In this document: piece after piece, positions 34,222 to 43,785 of the stretch
Numbering within the stretch: the first letter of the stretch is position 1
How the letters are laid out: each line of letters begins with the position of its first letter
Source of the DNA: Afipia massiliensis
GTDB taxonomy: Bacteria; Pseudomonadota; Alphaproteobacteria; Rhizobiales; Xanthobacteraceae
Assembly (NCBI RefSeq): GCF_014203115.1
Contig: NZ_JACHIJ010000001.1
Coordinates: forward strand, 1-64,000
Length of the DNA: 64,000 bases
Direction of reading: 5' to 3'
The notes under the pieces: model-generated
Told to the model about the DNA's origin: nothing
Seen by the model: the letters and a program-made list of their open reading frames with translations, nothing else
Databases searched by the model: none
Program-made: the position numbers and the translations under genes

Positions 34222-35067
34222 TCAGCCGGGCTTGCCGATCGCCGCCTGGTCAAACGCCGCTGTAATGGCGGCAAATCTGCCCTCGACCTCGGTGCGCATG
34301 TCGGGATGCGTGAAAATGTAGAGTTCGTTGGCACGGATCGCGGCAAGCACACGCGCCGCCACGTCCGACGGATCCAGTCCGTTCCGGATCAATTCGTCGA
34401 TCATGGCGACCAGCGCAGCGGTCGGACTTGCCGGGTCGAGCGTTTGCGTCGGGCCATACTGCTCCGTCCTGTTGCGCCCGCTCTCGCCGATACGGGTGCG
34501 GACAAATCCGGGACACAATACGCTGACGCCGATCCCGAACGGCGCCAGTTGCGGCGCGAGCCCTTCCGACATGCCGACCACGGCAAACTTGCTCGCGGTG
34601 TACGGACTGAAACCGAGCGCGCTCTGCATTCCGGCCATCGATGCGGTGTTGACGATGTGGCCACCTTCGCCGTGCGCACGCATGTGCGGCAGAAAAGCCC
34701 GGATGCCGTGAACGACGCCCATCAGGTTGACATCGAGCACCCATCGCCAGCTATCCAGCGCGATATCCTCGATACCGCCGCCAGCGGCAACGCCGGCATT
34801 GTTGCAAACCACATGGACGTTTCCGAATGCATCGAACGATGCCTTGGCCGCGCGCTCGACACTGGTCGCATCGGTCACATCGCAGTCAATGCCACGCACG
34901 TCCGGACCGACGTTGTGCAGGCTTTTGACTGCGGCCTCCAATGCGTCGGTCTCGATATCCGCAAGCATGACTTTCATGCCCGCTTCCGCAAAGGCCCGTC
35001 CGAGCGCGAATCCGATACCGCTCGCACCGCCCGTCACAAATGCTGTCTTGCCGGCAAGCTCCTGCAT
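34222..35067 (-). CDS. short-chain dehydrogenase/reductase
   Basis: A 281-residue Rossmann-fold oxidoreductase of the classical SDR family. The cofactor motif TGGASGIG (12-19) and the acidic residue after strand 2 (LADIET) suggest NAD(H) or mixed preference. CNNAG (88-92) and the catalytic S143, Y156 and K160 (YTASK) are present. A somewhat extended C-terminus contains RNELYIFTHPDMR, common in SDRs of uncertain substrate. It is a single gene, so the substrate cannot be inferred. Confidence 0.88.
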   Translation of the reverse strand: MQELAGKTAFVTGGASGIGFALGRAFAEAGMKVMLADIETDALEAAVKSLHNVGPDVRGIDCDVTDATSVERAAKASFDAFGNVHVVCNNAGVAAGGGIEDIALDSWRWVLDVNLMGVVHGIRAFLPHMRAHGEGGHIVNTASMAGMQSALGFSPYTASKFAVVGMSEGLAPQLAPFGIGVSVLCPGFVRTRIGESGRNRTEQYGPTQTLDPASPTAALVAMIDELIRNGLDPSDVAARVLAAIRANELYIFTHPDMRTEVEGRFAAITAAFDQAAIGKPG

Positions 35068-35292
35068 GTTTCCCCCGCGATCCGTTCAAAGCGCGGAAGC
35101 GATCATGTCACGATCCGGTGAGTGGAGACCAGCGTGATCGCCACTTCACAAGTGACCGCCACCTGATCGTCACCCGCAAATATCGCCCCGTCTTAAAATG
35201 GACACGCGCGCGCGGCTTAGTTTGTTTTTACACCGTCGCTCCGGTGGAACTGCGGAACAAACCGGCGCATTTGTCGTGGAAGGGATTTGCCG

Positions 35293-35502
35293 ATGGCGAC
35301 ACGCATACAGCGACTCGCGGAATTTGACGGCAATGGTGAACCGTCACCTGAAGAGGCAGTTCAGGTTCTTTGTGAAGACAAGAGTGGAACCTATCAGTTG
35401 CCATTCGCTTGCCGCCGCGTTAACGGCGAATGGCGCAACAGCGAATCCGGAAGCCTTGTCGAGGCAATGGTCGTCGGATGGCGGCGGCCCAGAGGGACAT
35501 GA
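35293..35502 (+). CDS. conserved small hypothetical protein
   Basis: A 69-residue protein (MATRIQRLAEFDGNGEP...) from ATG 35293 with AAGGGA upstream. Acidic N-terminus, then CEDKSGTYQLPFACRRVNGEWRN, which looks like a compact beta domain. Similar short proteins are frequent in Bradyrhizobium, without known function. Its stop codon lies inside the perfect hairpin at 35494-35520. Confidence 0.6.
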   Translation: MATRIQRLAEFDGNGEPSPEEAVQVLCEDKSGTYQLPFACRRVNGEWRNSESGSLVEAMVVGWRRPRGT

Positions 35503-35520
35503 TCCGAAAGATCATGTCCC
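35494..35520. terminator. perfect hairpin at the end of two converging genes
   Basis: GGGACATGATC, loop CGAAA, GATCATGTCCC: an 11-base perfect stem that includes the stop codon of the gene at 35293 and lies 15 bases from the stop of the converging RraA-like gene. It has no clear U-tract on either strand, so termination is likely but not certain. It may be a repeat element. Confidence 0.5.
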
Positions 35521-35534
35521 CAAATATCCGACGA

Positions 35535-36239
35535 TTACTTTTTCGCCTTTGAGGCGGCGTACCGCGCCTTGGTCTCAGCATTCATCGGATAGAGGCCCGG
35601 CAGTTCTGCGCCGTTGTTGACCTCGTTGACGATCCAGCCCTCCATCGCCTCTTGCTCCGGACCTTCGGTCAGGATCAGTTCGAGGAAGGCTTGCGGGATC
35701 AGCACCGCGCCGTCCTGATCGGCCACGATAATGTCATCGGGAAACACGGCGACGCCGCCGCATCCGATCGGCTCACCCCAATTGACGAACGTGAGCCCGG
35801 CAACCGACGGCGGAGCAGAAGCGCCATCGCACCACACCGGCAGGCCCGTGCCGAGCACGCCTTCGAGATCGCGCACCACGCCATCCGTGACCAGAGCGGT
35901 GACGCCGCGCTTGGCCATGCGCGCGCACAGGATGTCGCCGAAAATTCCAGCGTCGGTAATTCCCATCGCATCGACCACGGCGATGCAGCCCGCCGGCATC
36001 GCCTCAATGGCGGTGCGGGTCGAAATCGGCTTCGACCACGATTCCGGCGTCGCGAGATCTTCACGCGCCGGGACAAACCGCAGGGTGAAAGCCGGACCGA
36101 CCAGACGCTCCTGCCCCGGACGCAGCGGACGCGACCCGCGCAGCCAGACATTGCGAAGCCCCTTTTTGAGAAGGATGGTCGTGATGGTGGCGGTCGTGAT
36201 CTTCTTGAGCGTTGCGACGGCTTCGGGCGAGAGCGACAT
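35535..36239 (-). CDS. RraA-like / 4-hydroxy-4-methyl-2-oxoglutarate aldolase family protein
   Basis: A 234-residue protein from ATG 36239 (MSLSPEAVATLKK); in-frame sequence before it is not protein-like. It has the RraA fold motifs: VGPAFTLRFVP, GCIAVVDAMG, GIFGDILCARMAKRG and VTDGVVRD, the last holding the Arg-Asp pair that binds metal and substrate in the aldolase branch. True RraA is shorter (about 160 residues). The extended C-terminus (GPEQEAMEGWIVNEVNNG...) is typical of catabolic aldolase or decarboxylase-like relatives. Adjacent but convergent to the dehydrogenase block; pathway not defined. Confidence 0.8.
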   Translation of the reverse strand: MSLSPEAVATLKKITTATITTILLKKGLRNVWLRGSRPLRPGQERLVGPAFTLRFVPAREDLATPESWSKPISTRTAIEAMPAGCIAVVDAMGITDAGIFGDILCARMAKRGVTALVTDGVVRDLEGVLGTGLPVWCDGASAPPSVAGLTFVNWGEPIGCGGVAVFPDDIIVADQDGAVLIPQAFLELILTEGPEQEAMEGWIVNEVNNGAELPGLYPMNAETKARYAASKAKK

Positions 36240-36415
36240 GAGGCGGACTCCGATGTGGTGGCCACGCCTTGTTGCGAAAGCAGGGCATGGCGTCAAGGCG
36301 ACAATCGCGTGAGCGGTAATCCCCGCTTATGGGCTGCGATAACGCCAACTTATTTGCCATTTAGACGCCAGTGTCGGACAAATGGCGATCGATCCTTCAG
36401 ATTTTCGGCCCGTCG

Positions 36416-37138
36416 ATGACCGCTTCGCCCCGCATCCTCCCGTCCGGAGATACTGCCCTGACGGTCGAGTTCGGGCGCAGCATCGATCCGGTAATCAACC
36501 GGCAGGTTCTGGCGCTTGACCGCAGCGTCGCGAGCGAGGCTGTCACCGGCGTGCTGGAAACGGTTCCGACCTACCGCTCGCTCCTGGTTCATTACGATCC
36601 GCTGCTAGTCGGCTACGCAGCATTGTCGGAAAAGCTGCTCGCGCTGGCGCAGCGGCCTGTTCCCGCCGAAACCGGCGTCCGGCGCTGGCGCGTGCCTGTG
36701 GTTTATGGCGGCGACTACGGCATCGACCTCGACGACGTTGCGCGCGCACACAACATCTCGACATCCGACGTCATCGCGAAGCATACCGGCTGCGAATATC
36801 GCGTGGCGATGATCGGCTTCACGCCCGGCTTCGCCTATTTGAGCGGCCTCGATCCCGTCATCGCAACGCCGCGCCGCGAAAGTCCGAGGACGCATACACC
36901 GCCCGGCACCATTTCCATCGGCGGCGTGCAAGCTTGCGTGCAATGCCTCGCCGCGCCGAGCGGCTGGCATCTCCTGGGACGAACGCCGGTCCGCACCTTT
37001 TATCCACAACGCGATCCGGTGTTCCTGATGGAGCCCGGCGATGCCGTGACCTTCCATGCCATCGCGGCCAGCGAGTTCGCTGCGCTCGATCGCGCGGCTG
37101 AGCGCGGCGAAACCGTCGCCGAATTGGTCGCGTCATGA
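36416..37138 (+). CDS. pxpB: 5-oxoprolinase subunit PxpB
   Basis: A 240-residue KipI-type protein, one of three subunits of the prokaryotic ATP-dependent 5-oxoprolinase that opens pyroglutamate to glutamate. ATG 36416 (MTASPRILPSGDTALTVEFG) is chosen over an upstream GTG at 36371. Family motifs: SGDTALTVEFG, VPTYRSLLVHYDP, GFTPGFAYL, PRRESPRTHTPPGTISIGG and QRDPVFLMEPGD. It overlaps pxpC by four bases (ATGA), and pxpA follows, so the three are one operon. Confidence 0.93.
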   Translation: MTASPRILPSGDTALTVEFGRSIDPVINRQVLALDRSVASEAVTGVLETVPTYRSLLVHYDPLLVGYAALSEKLLALAQRPVPAETGVRRWRVPVVYGGDYGIDLDDVARAHNISTSDVIAKHTGCEYRVAMIGFTPGFAYLSGLDPVIATPRRESPRTHTPPGTISIGGVQACVQCLAAPSGWHLLGRTPVRTFYPQRDPVFLMEPGDAVTFHAIAASEFAALDRAAERGETVAELVAS

Positions 37139-38154
37139 GCAGGCTTGTCGTCATCACAACAGGACCCGCGACGTCAGTTCAGGATGCCGGACGCTTCGGC
37201 GCGCAGCGCTATGGCCTCACCACCAGCGGCGCGATGGATCGCGTCTCGCTGGCAATGGCGAATTGCCTTGCGGGAAATACGCCGTTCGCCGCGGCCATCG
37301 AGGTCGGACCGTTCGGCGCATCGTTCACGGCACGCAATGGCGCGGTCCGTGTGGCGCTGTCAGGCGCTGCGCGTGTTGCGGACATCGCAGGATCGCCGCT
37401 GTTGTTGAACGAAACCGCGCTGATCGCGGAAGGCGAAACGCTCAAGCTCGGCGCTGCGCGCAACGGCATGTTCAGTTACCTTGCGGTCGAGGGCGGCATC
37501 GCAGGCGAACCCGTGTTCGGGAGTTTGTCGGTGAACGCGCGCGCCGATCTCGGCAGCCCCTTCCCGCGGCCGCTGCAGGTTGGCGATACACTCGATGTCG
37601 GGACCGCGCAGATTGCTCCCTATGAGCGCGCGCTGGACACATTCGATATGCCGCAGACGCCGATCCGCGTCGTCATGGGACCGCAGGACGACGAGTTCGG
37701 CGCAGCGTGCGATGTGTTTCTCAACAGCGAGTGGCGCATCTCCGCCACCAGTGACCGCATGGGCTATCGGCTCGAAGGCCCGAAGGTCGTCCATCCCGGC
37801 GGGCACAACATTGTCTCGGACGGAGCGGTGCACGGCAGCATCCAGGTGCCCGGTAACGGCCAGCCCATCGTGCTGATGGCGGATCATGGCACGACCGGCG
37901 GCTATCCCAAGATCGCGACGGTCATCAGCGCAGACCTCGGACGTTTTGCGCAGATGCAATCGGGCGCGATGATCCGTTTCAAGGCGGTCAGCGTCGAGGA
38001 CGCACAAACCGAGGCGCGCAATCTGGCCGAATTCATGCGCGCGCTGCCCGGCCGCATTCATGCCGCAGGCGGATCGAGCCTCAATCTTGTCGAATTGCAA
38101 AAGGCCAATGTTGCAGGTGTCGCCGTGAATGCTATCGACACCGGCGAACCCTAA
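37135..38154 (+). CDS. pxpC: 5-oxoprolinase subunit PxpC
   Basis: A 339-residue KipA-type (biotin-dependent carboxylase-like) subunit. It begins [25 protein letters not shown], with the family's TxVQDxGRxGxxxxG pattern. It also shows [55 protein letters not shown] and [15 protein letters not shown]. Full length. Translation is coupled to pxpB. PxpB and PxpC form the ATP-using part of the enzyme and PxpA the hydrolase part. Confidence 0.93.
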   Translation: MSRLVVITTGPATSVQDAGRFGAQRYGLTTSGAMDRVSLAMANCLAGNTPFAAAIEVGPFGASFTARNGAVRVALSGAARVADIAGSPLLLNETALIAEGETLKLGAARNGMFSYLAVEGGIAGEPVFGSLSVNARADLGSPFPRPLQVGDTLDVGTAQIAPYERALDTFDMPQTPIRVVMGPQDDEFGAACDVFLNSEWRISATSDRMGYRLEGPKVVHPGGHNIVSDGAVHGSIQVPGNGQPIVLMADHGTTGGYPKIATVISADLGRFAQMQSGAMIRFKAVSVEDAQTEARNLAEFMRALPGRIHAAGGSSLNLVELQKANVAGVAVNAIDTGEP

Positions 38155-38173
38155 TCTTCCACGAAGGCGTACC

Positions 38174-38938
38174 ATGATCATCGATCTCAATAGCGATCTC
38201 GGCGAAGGCTTCGGCGCATGGGAGATGGGCAATGACGACGCCATGCTGGGCCTCGCCAGCAGCGTCAACGTCGCCTGCGGTTTTCATGCCGGCGATTCCG
38301 ACATCATGCTGAAGACCGCAAAGCTCGCGAAAGAGCGCGGCGTCAGCATCGGCGCGCATCCCGGGTACCGCGATCTGCACGGCTTCGGACGGCGGCCGGT
38401 GCCCGGACTGAATTCATCCGAGATCGAAACCATGGTCGCCTACCAGATCGGCGCGCTGCAGGCGGTCGCCGCACTGGCCGGTCACAAGGTCACCCACGTC
38501 AAGGCCCACGGAGCGCTGTCAAACGTGGGATGCGTCGACGACATGACCGCGCGCGCCATCGCCGCTGCCATCAAGGCCGTCGATCCGAATTTGTACTTCG
38601 TGGTGCTGCCGAACACCGGGCTGGTCCGCGCCGGCGAAGCCGCAGGACTGAATCTGATCTATGAGGTGTTCGCCGACCGCGCCTATGAGGACGACGCACA
38701 ACTCGTGGCGCGCAGCAAGCCCGGATCGGTGCTTCATGACGCCGATCAGATCGCGCAGCGTGTGGTGCGCATGGTGCAGGACAACGCCATCACCGCCACA
38801 TCAGGAAAAGTCATTCCTGTGAAGATCGATACCGTGTGCATTCACGGCGACACGCCCGGCGCGGTCGACATCGCGCGCAAGGTGCGTGCGGAGCTGGAGC
38901 GCAGCGGCATCAGCGTCGCACCATTCAACTCGCGCTGA
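38174..38938 (+). CDS. pxpA: 5-oxoprolinase subunit PxpA (LamB/YcsF family)
   Basis: A 254-residue protein starting [19 protein letters not shown]. The conserved acidic N-terminus DLNSDLGEG and the motifs [52 protein letters not shown] and [12 protein letters not shown] identify the LamB/YcsF family. It is 19 bases after pxpC and ends the operon. The three genes remove 5-oxoproline, which forms spontaneously from glutamine and glutamate, and so feed nitrogen metabolism; the nitrate-assimilation cluster that follows runs in the opposite direction. Confidence 0.94.
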   Translation: MIIDLNSDLGEGFGAWEMGNDDAMLGLASSVNVACGFHAGDSDIMLKTAKLAKERGVSIGAHPGYRDLHGFGRRPVPGLNSSEIETMVAYQIGALQAVAALAGHKVTHVKAHGALSNVGCVDDMTARAIAAAIKAVDPNLYFVVLPNTGLVRAGEAAGLNLIYEVFADRAYEDDAQLVARSKPGSVLHDADQIAQRVVRMVQDNAITATSGKVIPVKIDTVCIHGDTPGAVDIARKVRAELERSGISVAPFNSR

Positions 38939-38948
38939 TTTTAGTTGT

Positions 38949-39070
38949 GGTCGTCCCGGCGAAGGCCGGGACCCATCATCCCTGTCGATACATCTTGCAA
39001 AGACGTGTTCGGCCGGTCTGCATCAATTGATGAGCCGGTGGCTACAGGTCCCGGCTTTCGCCGGGACGAC
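38949..39070. repeat. REP-like palindromic repeat element
   Basis: Two small palindromes in inverted order: GTCCCGGC-GAAG-GCCGGGAC (38953-38972) and GTCCCGGC-TTTC-GCCGGGAC (39048-39067), with outer arms TCGTCCCGGC...GCCGGGACGA. A typical interspersed element of Bradyrhizobium-type genomes, here in the convergent gap between pxpA and nasA. Confidence 0.85.
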
Positions 39071-39092
39071 GGCTACATTTGTCCATGGCTCA

Positions 39093-41798
39093 CTAGCTCG
39101 CCGCACTCGCTTCCATCGGCTGCTGCACGTCGGTCTGCGCGATCAGCCGCTTCAATTCCGGAATACAAGAGCCGCAATTGGTTCCGGCCTTCAGCTTCGC
39201 GCCGATCTCAGCTGTCGTAAGCGAGCCTTCCGCAATCGCGCCACAGATCGCGTTGCGTCCAACGCCGAAACAGGCACACACCACGGGACCGTCGTTCGCG
39301 ACACCATCCGCGGACTTCCCCGACAACAGCAGCCGCCGCTGCTCGTCACTGATCGTCTCCGCCGCGAACGCGGCCTTCACAGCTTCCCAGTTAGGTGCCG
39401 CTTCCGCCGGACCGATGAACAGACAAGCCTCCAGCGAATCTCCGGAGAACTGCGCCGCACGATAGACATCGTGTGCGGCGTCCTCATATTCGGCGATATG
39501 GCTCGCTTCTCCGTGCGGTGAGAGAAAGGTTTTCCAGTTCGCGACATCCAGATTGCCGGCAAGCAGGTAGCCATATCCGCCGATCACTGCGACGCGCGAC
39601 CACCACACGTCCTTTGGAAAGGACATCGGCTTGCGTGACAGCACGAACCCGCGCTGTGCAAACGCGGCAGCTTCGATGGCGACGGGCGTCGCCTTGTTCT
39701 CCGGCTGCCCCGAGAACGGATCGGTGAACGGCGCAACCAGCGCTCCCACCCGCCCCGACGCGGAATTTTCCTCGCTCCAGTGGATCGGCGCGAACAGCAT
39801 GCCGCGCTGCTGCCGTTCACTCACGACAACCTTCAGGATGCACTGGCCGAGATCGGTCGCGAGCCGCGCGAAACCGCCGTCGACAATGTCCGCCTGCACG
39901 GCATCGGTAGGATGAATCTCGACATACGGTTCAGGCAAGTGCTGACCGAGGCGCGGGCTGAGCCCGGTGCGCGTCATGGTGTGCCACTGATCGCGGATGC
40001 GTCCCGTATTCAAACGCAACGGCCGTGCCTCGGAGGTCGCGCCGCGCAGCATCGGAACATCGGGCGCGATGAAGTGTCCCTTGCGGTCGGATGTGTAGTA
40101 CCGGCCCTCGGCGAAGAAACGCGCCTGCGGTTCGACCGCGCCATCCGGCATCGGCCACATGATCGGCGGCATGTTATCGAATCCGTCATCACCGATCGAT
40201 GCGAGCGCGCCGATATCGAAATCGCGGCTGCCATCATTCTCGAACGCCGACAGCGCGGCATGTTCGCGAAAAATATCGGCGGCGGAGTCGTAGGCGAACG
40301 CCGCGCCGTAACCGAGACGCTTCGCCACCTCGCGCATGATCCACCAGTCAGGCTTCGCCTGTCCCGGCGGCGGCAGGAACGCGCGCTGGCGCGAGATACG
40401 CCGCTCGGAGTTGGTCACCGTTCCCGACTTTTCGCCCCACGCATGCGCCGGCAGAAGAACATGCGCGCCGGAATTGATGCTGTCGTTGGATTGCACGTTT
40501 TCGGAAATCACCAGCAGATCGAGCTTGCGCATCGCCGCACGGACTGCGTCTGCATTCGGCAGCGACACCGCTGGGTTGGTGCCCATCACCCAGAGCGCCT
40601 TGATCTCTCCGCGCCCGATCGCCTGAAACATCTGGACGGCTTTCAGCCCTTCGTGTGTCGCGATGTGCGGCGCTTTCCAGAACCGGCGCACGCGGTCGAT
40701 GTCCGGCGGCGTGAATCCCATATGTGCCGCGAGCTGATTGGCGAGACCGCCCACCTCGCGCCCGCCCATGGCGTTCGGCTGGCCGGTCAATGAGAACGGT
40801 GATGCGCCCGGCTTGCCGATGCGTCCGGTCGCGAGATGACAATTGATGATGGCGTTGACCTTATCGGTACCCTGCGCCGACTGATTAACGCCCTGCGAAT
40901 AGAGCGTCACCACGCGTTGCGTTTTCGCAAACATCTGGAAGAACGCCGCGACGTCGGCTTCGGAGAGCCCCGTTGCCAATGCAGTCGCGGCGACGCTGCC
41001 GGCGATGCTGCGCGCCTTCGCCAATCCCTCCGCGAAACCGCTTGTATGCTCATCGATATAGGCATGGTCGAGCGCGCCGTTGTCCGCCAGATACGACAGC
41101 AATCCGCTGAACAGTGCAGTATCTGTGCCGGGCTTGAGCCCGAGAAACAGATCGGCATCGCCGGAGGTCTCGGTCTGCCGCGGATCGATCACCACGATGC
41201 GCGCGCCGCGCTTCTGCTTGTTGACGATCATGCGCTGGAACAGGATCGGATGGCACCAGGCCGCATTCGATCCGACCAGCACCAGCAGATCGGCTTCGTC
41301 GAGATCCTCGTAACAACCCGGCACGGTGTCTGAGCCGAAGGCGCGGCGATGACCGGCAACCGACGAGGACATGCAGAGCCGCGAGTTGGTATCGACATTC
41401 GCCGTGCCGATGAATCCCTTCATCAGCTTATTGGCGACGTAATAGTCTTCCGTCAGCAACTGGCCCGACAGATAGAAGCCGACCGATCCCGGACCATGCT
41501 TTGCGATGATATGCTGCAGCCGGTTGGCGACATGATCCAGCGCATCGCTCCACGCCACCTGTTCGAACTTGCCGTTCGAGCAGCGGATCATTGGGTCGAG
41601 TAGTCGCTCGCTCAGGCCCAGCGTCTCGCCGAGCGCCGAACCCTTGGAGCATAGCCGCCCGAAATTCGCTGGATGCTCCGGGTCGCCGGCAATCGACGCG
41701 CCACCCTTGCCGTCAGGCGTGGCGATGACGCCGCAGCCGACACCGCAATAAGGACAGGTGGTTTTTGTGGGAGCGAGGGATGGATCGACGTTCGTCAT
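39093..41798 (-). CDS. nasA: assimilatory nitrate reductase, catalytic subunit
   Basis: A 901-residue cytoplasmic molybdoenzyme reducing nitrate to nitrite. The N-terminal [4Fe-4S] site is C15-x2-C18-x3-C22...C50 (CPYCGVGCG, GRLCSKG). The molybdopterin core contains RLCMSSSVAGHRRAFG, the region of the active-site Cys-type ligand in NasA. The C-terminus (about 845-890) is a BFD-like [2Fe-2S] domain (VCACFGVGRNAI, GTNCGSC), as in the single-subunit NasA branch. There is no Tat signal, as expected for the assimilatory enzyme. It is the last gene of the nitrate cluster, and electrons probably come from the FNR-type reductase encoded upstream. Confidence 0.95.
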   Translation of the reverse strand: MTNVDPSLAPTKTTCPYCGVGCGVIATPDGKGGASIAGDPEHPANFGRLCSKGSALGETLGLSERLLDPMIRCSNGKFEQVAWSDALDHVANRLQHIIAKHGPGSVGFYLSGQLLTEDYYVANKLMKGFIGTANVDTNSRLCMSSSVAGHRRAFGSDTVPGCYEDLDEADLLVLVGSNAAWCHPILFQRMIVNKQKRGARIVVIDPRQTETSGDADLFLGLKPGTDTALFSGLLSYLADNGALDHAYIDEHTSGFAEGLAKARSIAGSVAATALATGLSEADVAAFFQMFAKTQRVVTLYSQGVNQSAQGTDKVNAIINCHLATGRIGKPGASPFSLTGQPNAMGGREVGGLANQLAAHMGFTPPDIDRVRRFWKAPHIATHEGLKAVQMFQAIGRGEIKALWVMGTNPAVSLPNADAVRAAMRKLDLLVISENVQSNDSINSGAHVLLPAHAWGEKSGTVTNSERRISRQRAFLPPPGQAKPDWWIMREVAKRLGYGAAFAYDSAADIFREHAALSAFENDGSRDFDIGALASIGDDGFDNMPPIMWPMPDGAVEPQARFFAEGRYYTSDRKGHFIAPDVPMLRGATSEARPLRLNTGRIRDQWHTMTRTGLSPRLGQHLPEPYVEIHPTDAVQADIVDGGFARLATDLGQCILKVVVSERQQRGMLFAPIHWSEENSASGRVGALVAPFTDPFSGQPENKATPVAIEAAAFAQRGFVLSRKPMSFPKDVWWSRVAVIGGYGYLLAGNLDVANWKTFLSPHGEASHIAEYEDAAHDVYRAAQFSGDSLEACLFIGPAEAAPNWEAVKAAFAAETISDEQRRLLLSGKSADGVANDGPVVCACFGVGRNAICGAIAEGSLTTAEIGAKLKAGTNCGSCIPELKRLIAQTDVQQPMEASAAS

Positions 41799-41829
41799 GC
41801 GGTTCCCCGCACGACAAACAGTTCAGAGG

Positions 41830-41982
41830 TCAGAACGGATGGTAGGACAGCGTGCCGAACACGATGGCTGCGATCAGCGCGAATGAACCGTACACCGCGA
41901 GCATATGCACGCGGTTGTCCGGCTCCGCCTGAGCAGAGGCGGCCCGGGCATGGGCTTCGATTCCAGGCACAACATCTCGCAT
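41830..41982 (-). CDS. small single-pass membrane protein between reductase and nasA
   Basis: A 50-residue protein from ATG 41982, with GGAG seven bases upstream. A polar N-terminus (MRDVVPGIEAHARAASAQAEPDN) leads into one membrane helix (LAVYGSFALIAAIVFGTLSY). It lies 31 bases before nasA in the same direction, so it should be co-transcribed. No known family; it could anchor or regulate the otherwise soluble nitrate reductase. Confidence 0.55.
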   Translation of the reverse strand: MRDVVPGIEAHARAASAQAEPDNRVHMLAVYGSFALIAAIVFGTLSYHPF

Positions 41983-42165
41983 CGCCGATCTCCAGTCGAT
42001 CACGTGATGCGATATTGAAGCGCTCGAGCGGCCGGTTACAAGGCATTGGCGCAAAAGACGATAAAGTTGCCCCCGCCTGCGCCGGGGGAGAGAAAATTCC
42101 TCCCGTCGCAGCCTGCGGAGAACGAACTGTCTCCGGCAAAACCAGCGATTTGTACCTTTCCACCA

Positions 42166-43785
42166 TCAATAGACGTCCTGCTGGTAGCGGCCTTTTTTCT
42201 TCAGATCGGCCACAAAGGCGATCGCTTCGTCGGTCGATCGCGCCCCAAACTGGGCTGCGATATCCACCAGCGCGCGCTCGACGTCCTTCGCCATCCGCTT
42301 GGCATCGCCGCAGACGTAGACGTGTGCGCCGTCAGCGAGCCAGTTCCACAACTCGCGGCCAACCTCGCGCATGCGGTCCTGAACGTAGAATTTTTCAGCG
42401 CCGTCGCGCGACCACGCCAGCGACAAGCGCGTCAGCACGCCCGAGGTTTTCATCGCGTTCAGTTCGTCGGAATAGAAGAAATCGTACGCGCTGCGCTGAT
42501 GGCCGAAGAACAGCCAGTTGCGGCCGGGCGCCTTGGTGGCCTGACGGTCGTGCAGGAATGCGCGGAACGGCGCGATGCCCGTGCCGGGGCCGATCATGAT
42601 GATCGGCGTGTTCGGATCCTCCGGCAGGCCGAAGCCGTGGGCCTTCTGCACATAGACGCCGAGCTGATCGCCGGGATTGATCCGTTCCGCAAGGAATGTC
42701 GATGCAAGCCCAAGCCGCTTGCGCTTGCCAATGACATAACGCACCGCATCGACGGTCAGCGACAGCTTGCCCGGCGTGGCGTTATGCGACGACGAGATCG
42801 AGTAGAGACGCGGCTGCAACGGCTCCAATGCCTCGACGAAGGCCTCCGGATGCGGGCGCACGCCGGAAAACTTCTGCAAGGCGGCCAGCACGTCCAGATT
42901 GGCGGCATCGCCGTCCGGATCGTCGCCGGACGCCAGCGCCCGCGCCTTCTCGCGCTGCGCGCCGCCGGTCACGAACGAGAGCAATTCAAACAGCGTGTCC
43001 GGTGCCGGAGACAGCGAGACGTCGTTGAGCAGCACCTCGCGCAACGGCTTGCCGTTGACCTCAACCATGTGCGACGCGCCGAGCATCGCGATGATCTGGT
43101 CCACAAGGCCGAGATCGTTGGCGGCGAACACGCCGAATGAATCGCCGACGACATAATCGAGACCGGCCTGCGCGAGATCGAACTCGATATGCCAGGTCTC
43201 CTTTTCGGAGCCGGGCTTGTTGACCGGACGGCGCGACAGGAACGAGGCCTTCACAGGATTGTCGCGCGAACGTCCCGGCTCCGCTGCGGGTGCCGCAGCG
43301 ACAGGCGCAGCGGCAGGTGCATTTGCGGAGGACGATGCCGCGGCAGGCGCCTTCTCAAGCTCCTCATAGAGCGACTTGAGCATCCGCGCGGTTTCCTTGC
43401 CGCCGGGAACGCAGAGATTGAGCCGCGCCTCAGCCTTGCTGGCGATCACCTCGGAATAGTCGTGGCAGTTGTAACCGCACTGGCCGCAATCCTGCTGCGC
43501 CATCGCCGCCATCATCTTGCGGCGGACCGGTCGGCCTTCCGCCAGCTTCATGCGGTCGGCAATCGGCATGGTCTGGTCGTGCCAAGGCGCTTCGCCGTCA
43601 TCGCCGTCGCCGGCCGCATCCTTCATGACCGCCGCGCCCTGCTCCGCCGACAGCGGCGTCACGGCGTTGTCGAGCGATACCAGACCGGCAAAGAAGCCGT
43701 TCAGCCACGAGCGCTGTTCCTGCGAAAACGGCGCGGTTTCCGGGATGATCTCAAGCTGGCCGGGAGGAGTTCTCTGGTTCATCAC
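42166..43785 (-). CDS. FNR-type reductase with N-terminal Fe-S domain (sulfite-reductase-alpha-like)
   Basis: A 539-residue cytoplasmic electron-transfer flavoprotein. Residues 100-128 form an FeS domain (C100, C103, C107, C125: CGQCGYNCHDY ... LCVPGGKE), replacing the flavodoxin domain of CysJ. A Pro/Ala linker (about 145-170) leads to a CysJ-like FAD domain (RLYSISSS) and NADP domain (GPGTGIAPFRAFL, YVCGDAKRMAKDVE), ending GRYQQDVY. The N-terminus FSQEQRSWLNGFFAGL resembles that of NirA (FSPDQKRYLEGFVSGL). Its gene overlaps nirA by four bases, so it most likely passes NADPH electrons to NirA and/or NasA. Confidence 0.85.
   Translation of the reverse strand: MMNQRTPPGQLEIIPETAPFSQEQRSWLNGFFAGLVSLDNAVTPLSAEQGAAVMKDAAGDGDDGEAPWHDQTMPIADRMKLAEGRPVRRKMMAAMAQQDCGQCGYNCHDYSEVIASKAEARLNLCVPGGKETARMLKSLYEELEKAPAAASSSANAPAAAPVAAAPAAEPGRSRDNPVKASFLSRRPVNKPGSEKETWHIEFDLAQAGLDYVVGDSFGVFAANDLGLVDQIIAMLGASHMVEVNGKPLREVLLNDVSLSPAPDTLFELLSFVTGGAQREKARALASGDDPDGDAANLDVLAALQKFSGVRPHPEAFVEALEPLQPRLYSISSSHNATPGKLSLTVDAVRYVIGKRKRLGLASTFLAERINPGDQLGVYVQKAHGFGLPEDPNTPIIMIGPGTGIAPFRAFLHDRQATKAPGRNWLFFGHQRSAYDFFYSDELNAMKTSGVLTRLSLAWSRDGAEKFYVQDRMREVGRELWNWLADGAHVYVCGDAKRMAKDVERALVDIAAQFGARSTDEAIAFVADLKKKGRYQQDVY

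Noticed and set aside
34129-35121. A 330-codon plus-strand frame
   Set aside because: Antisense to the short-chain dehydrogenase gene, which has all its catalytic residues.
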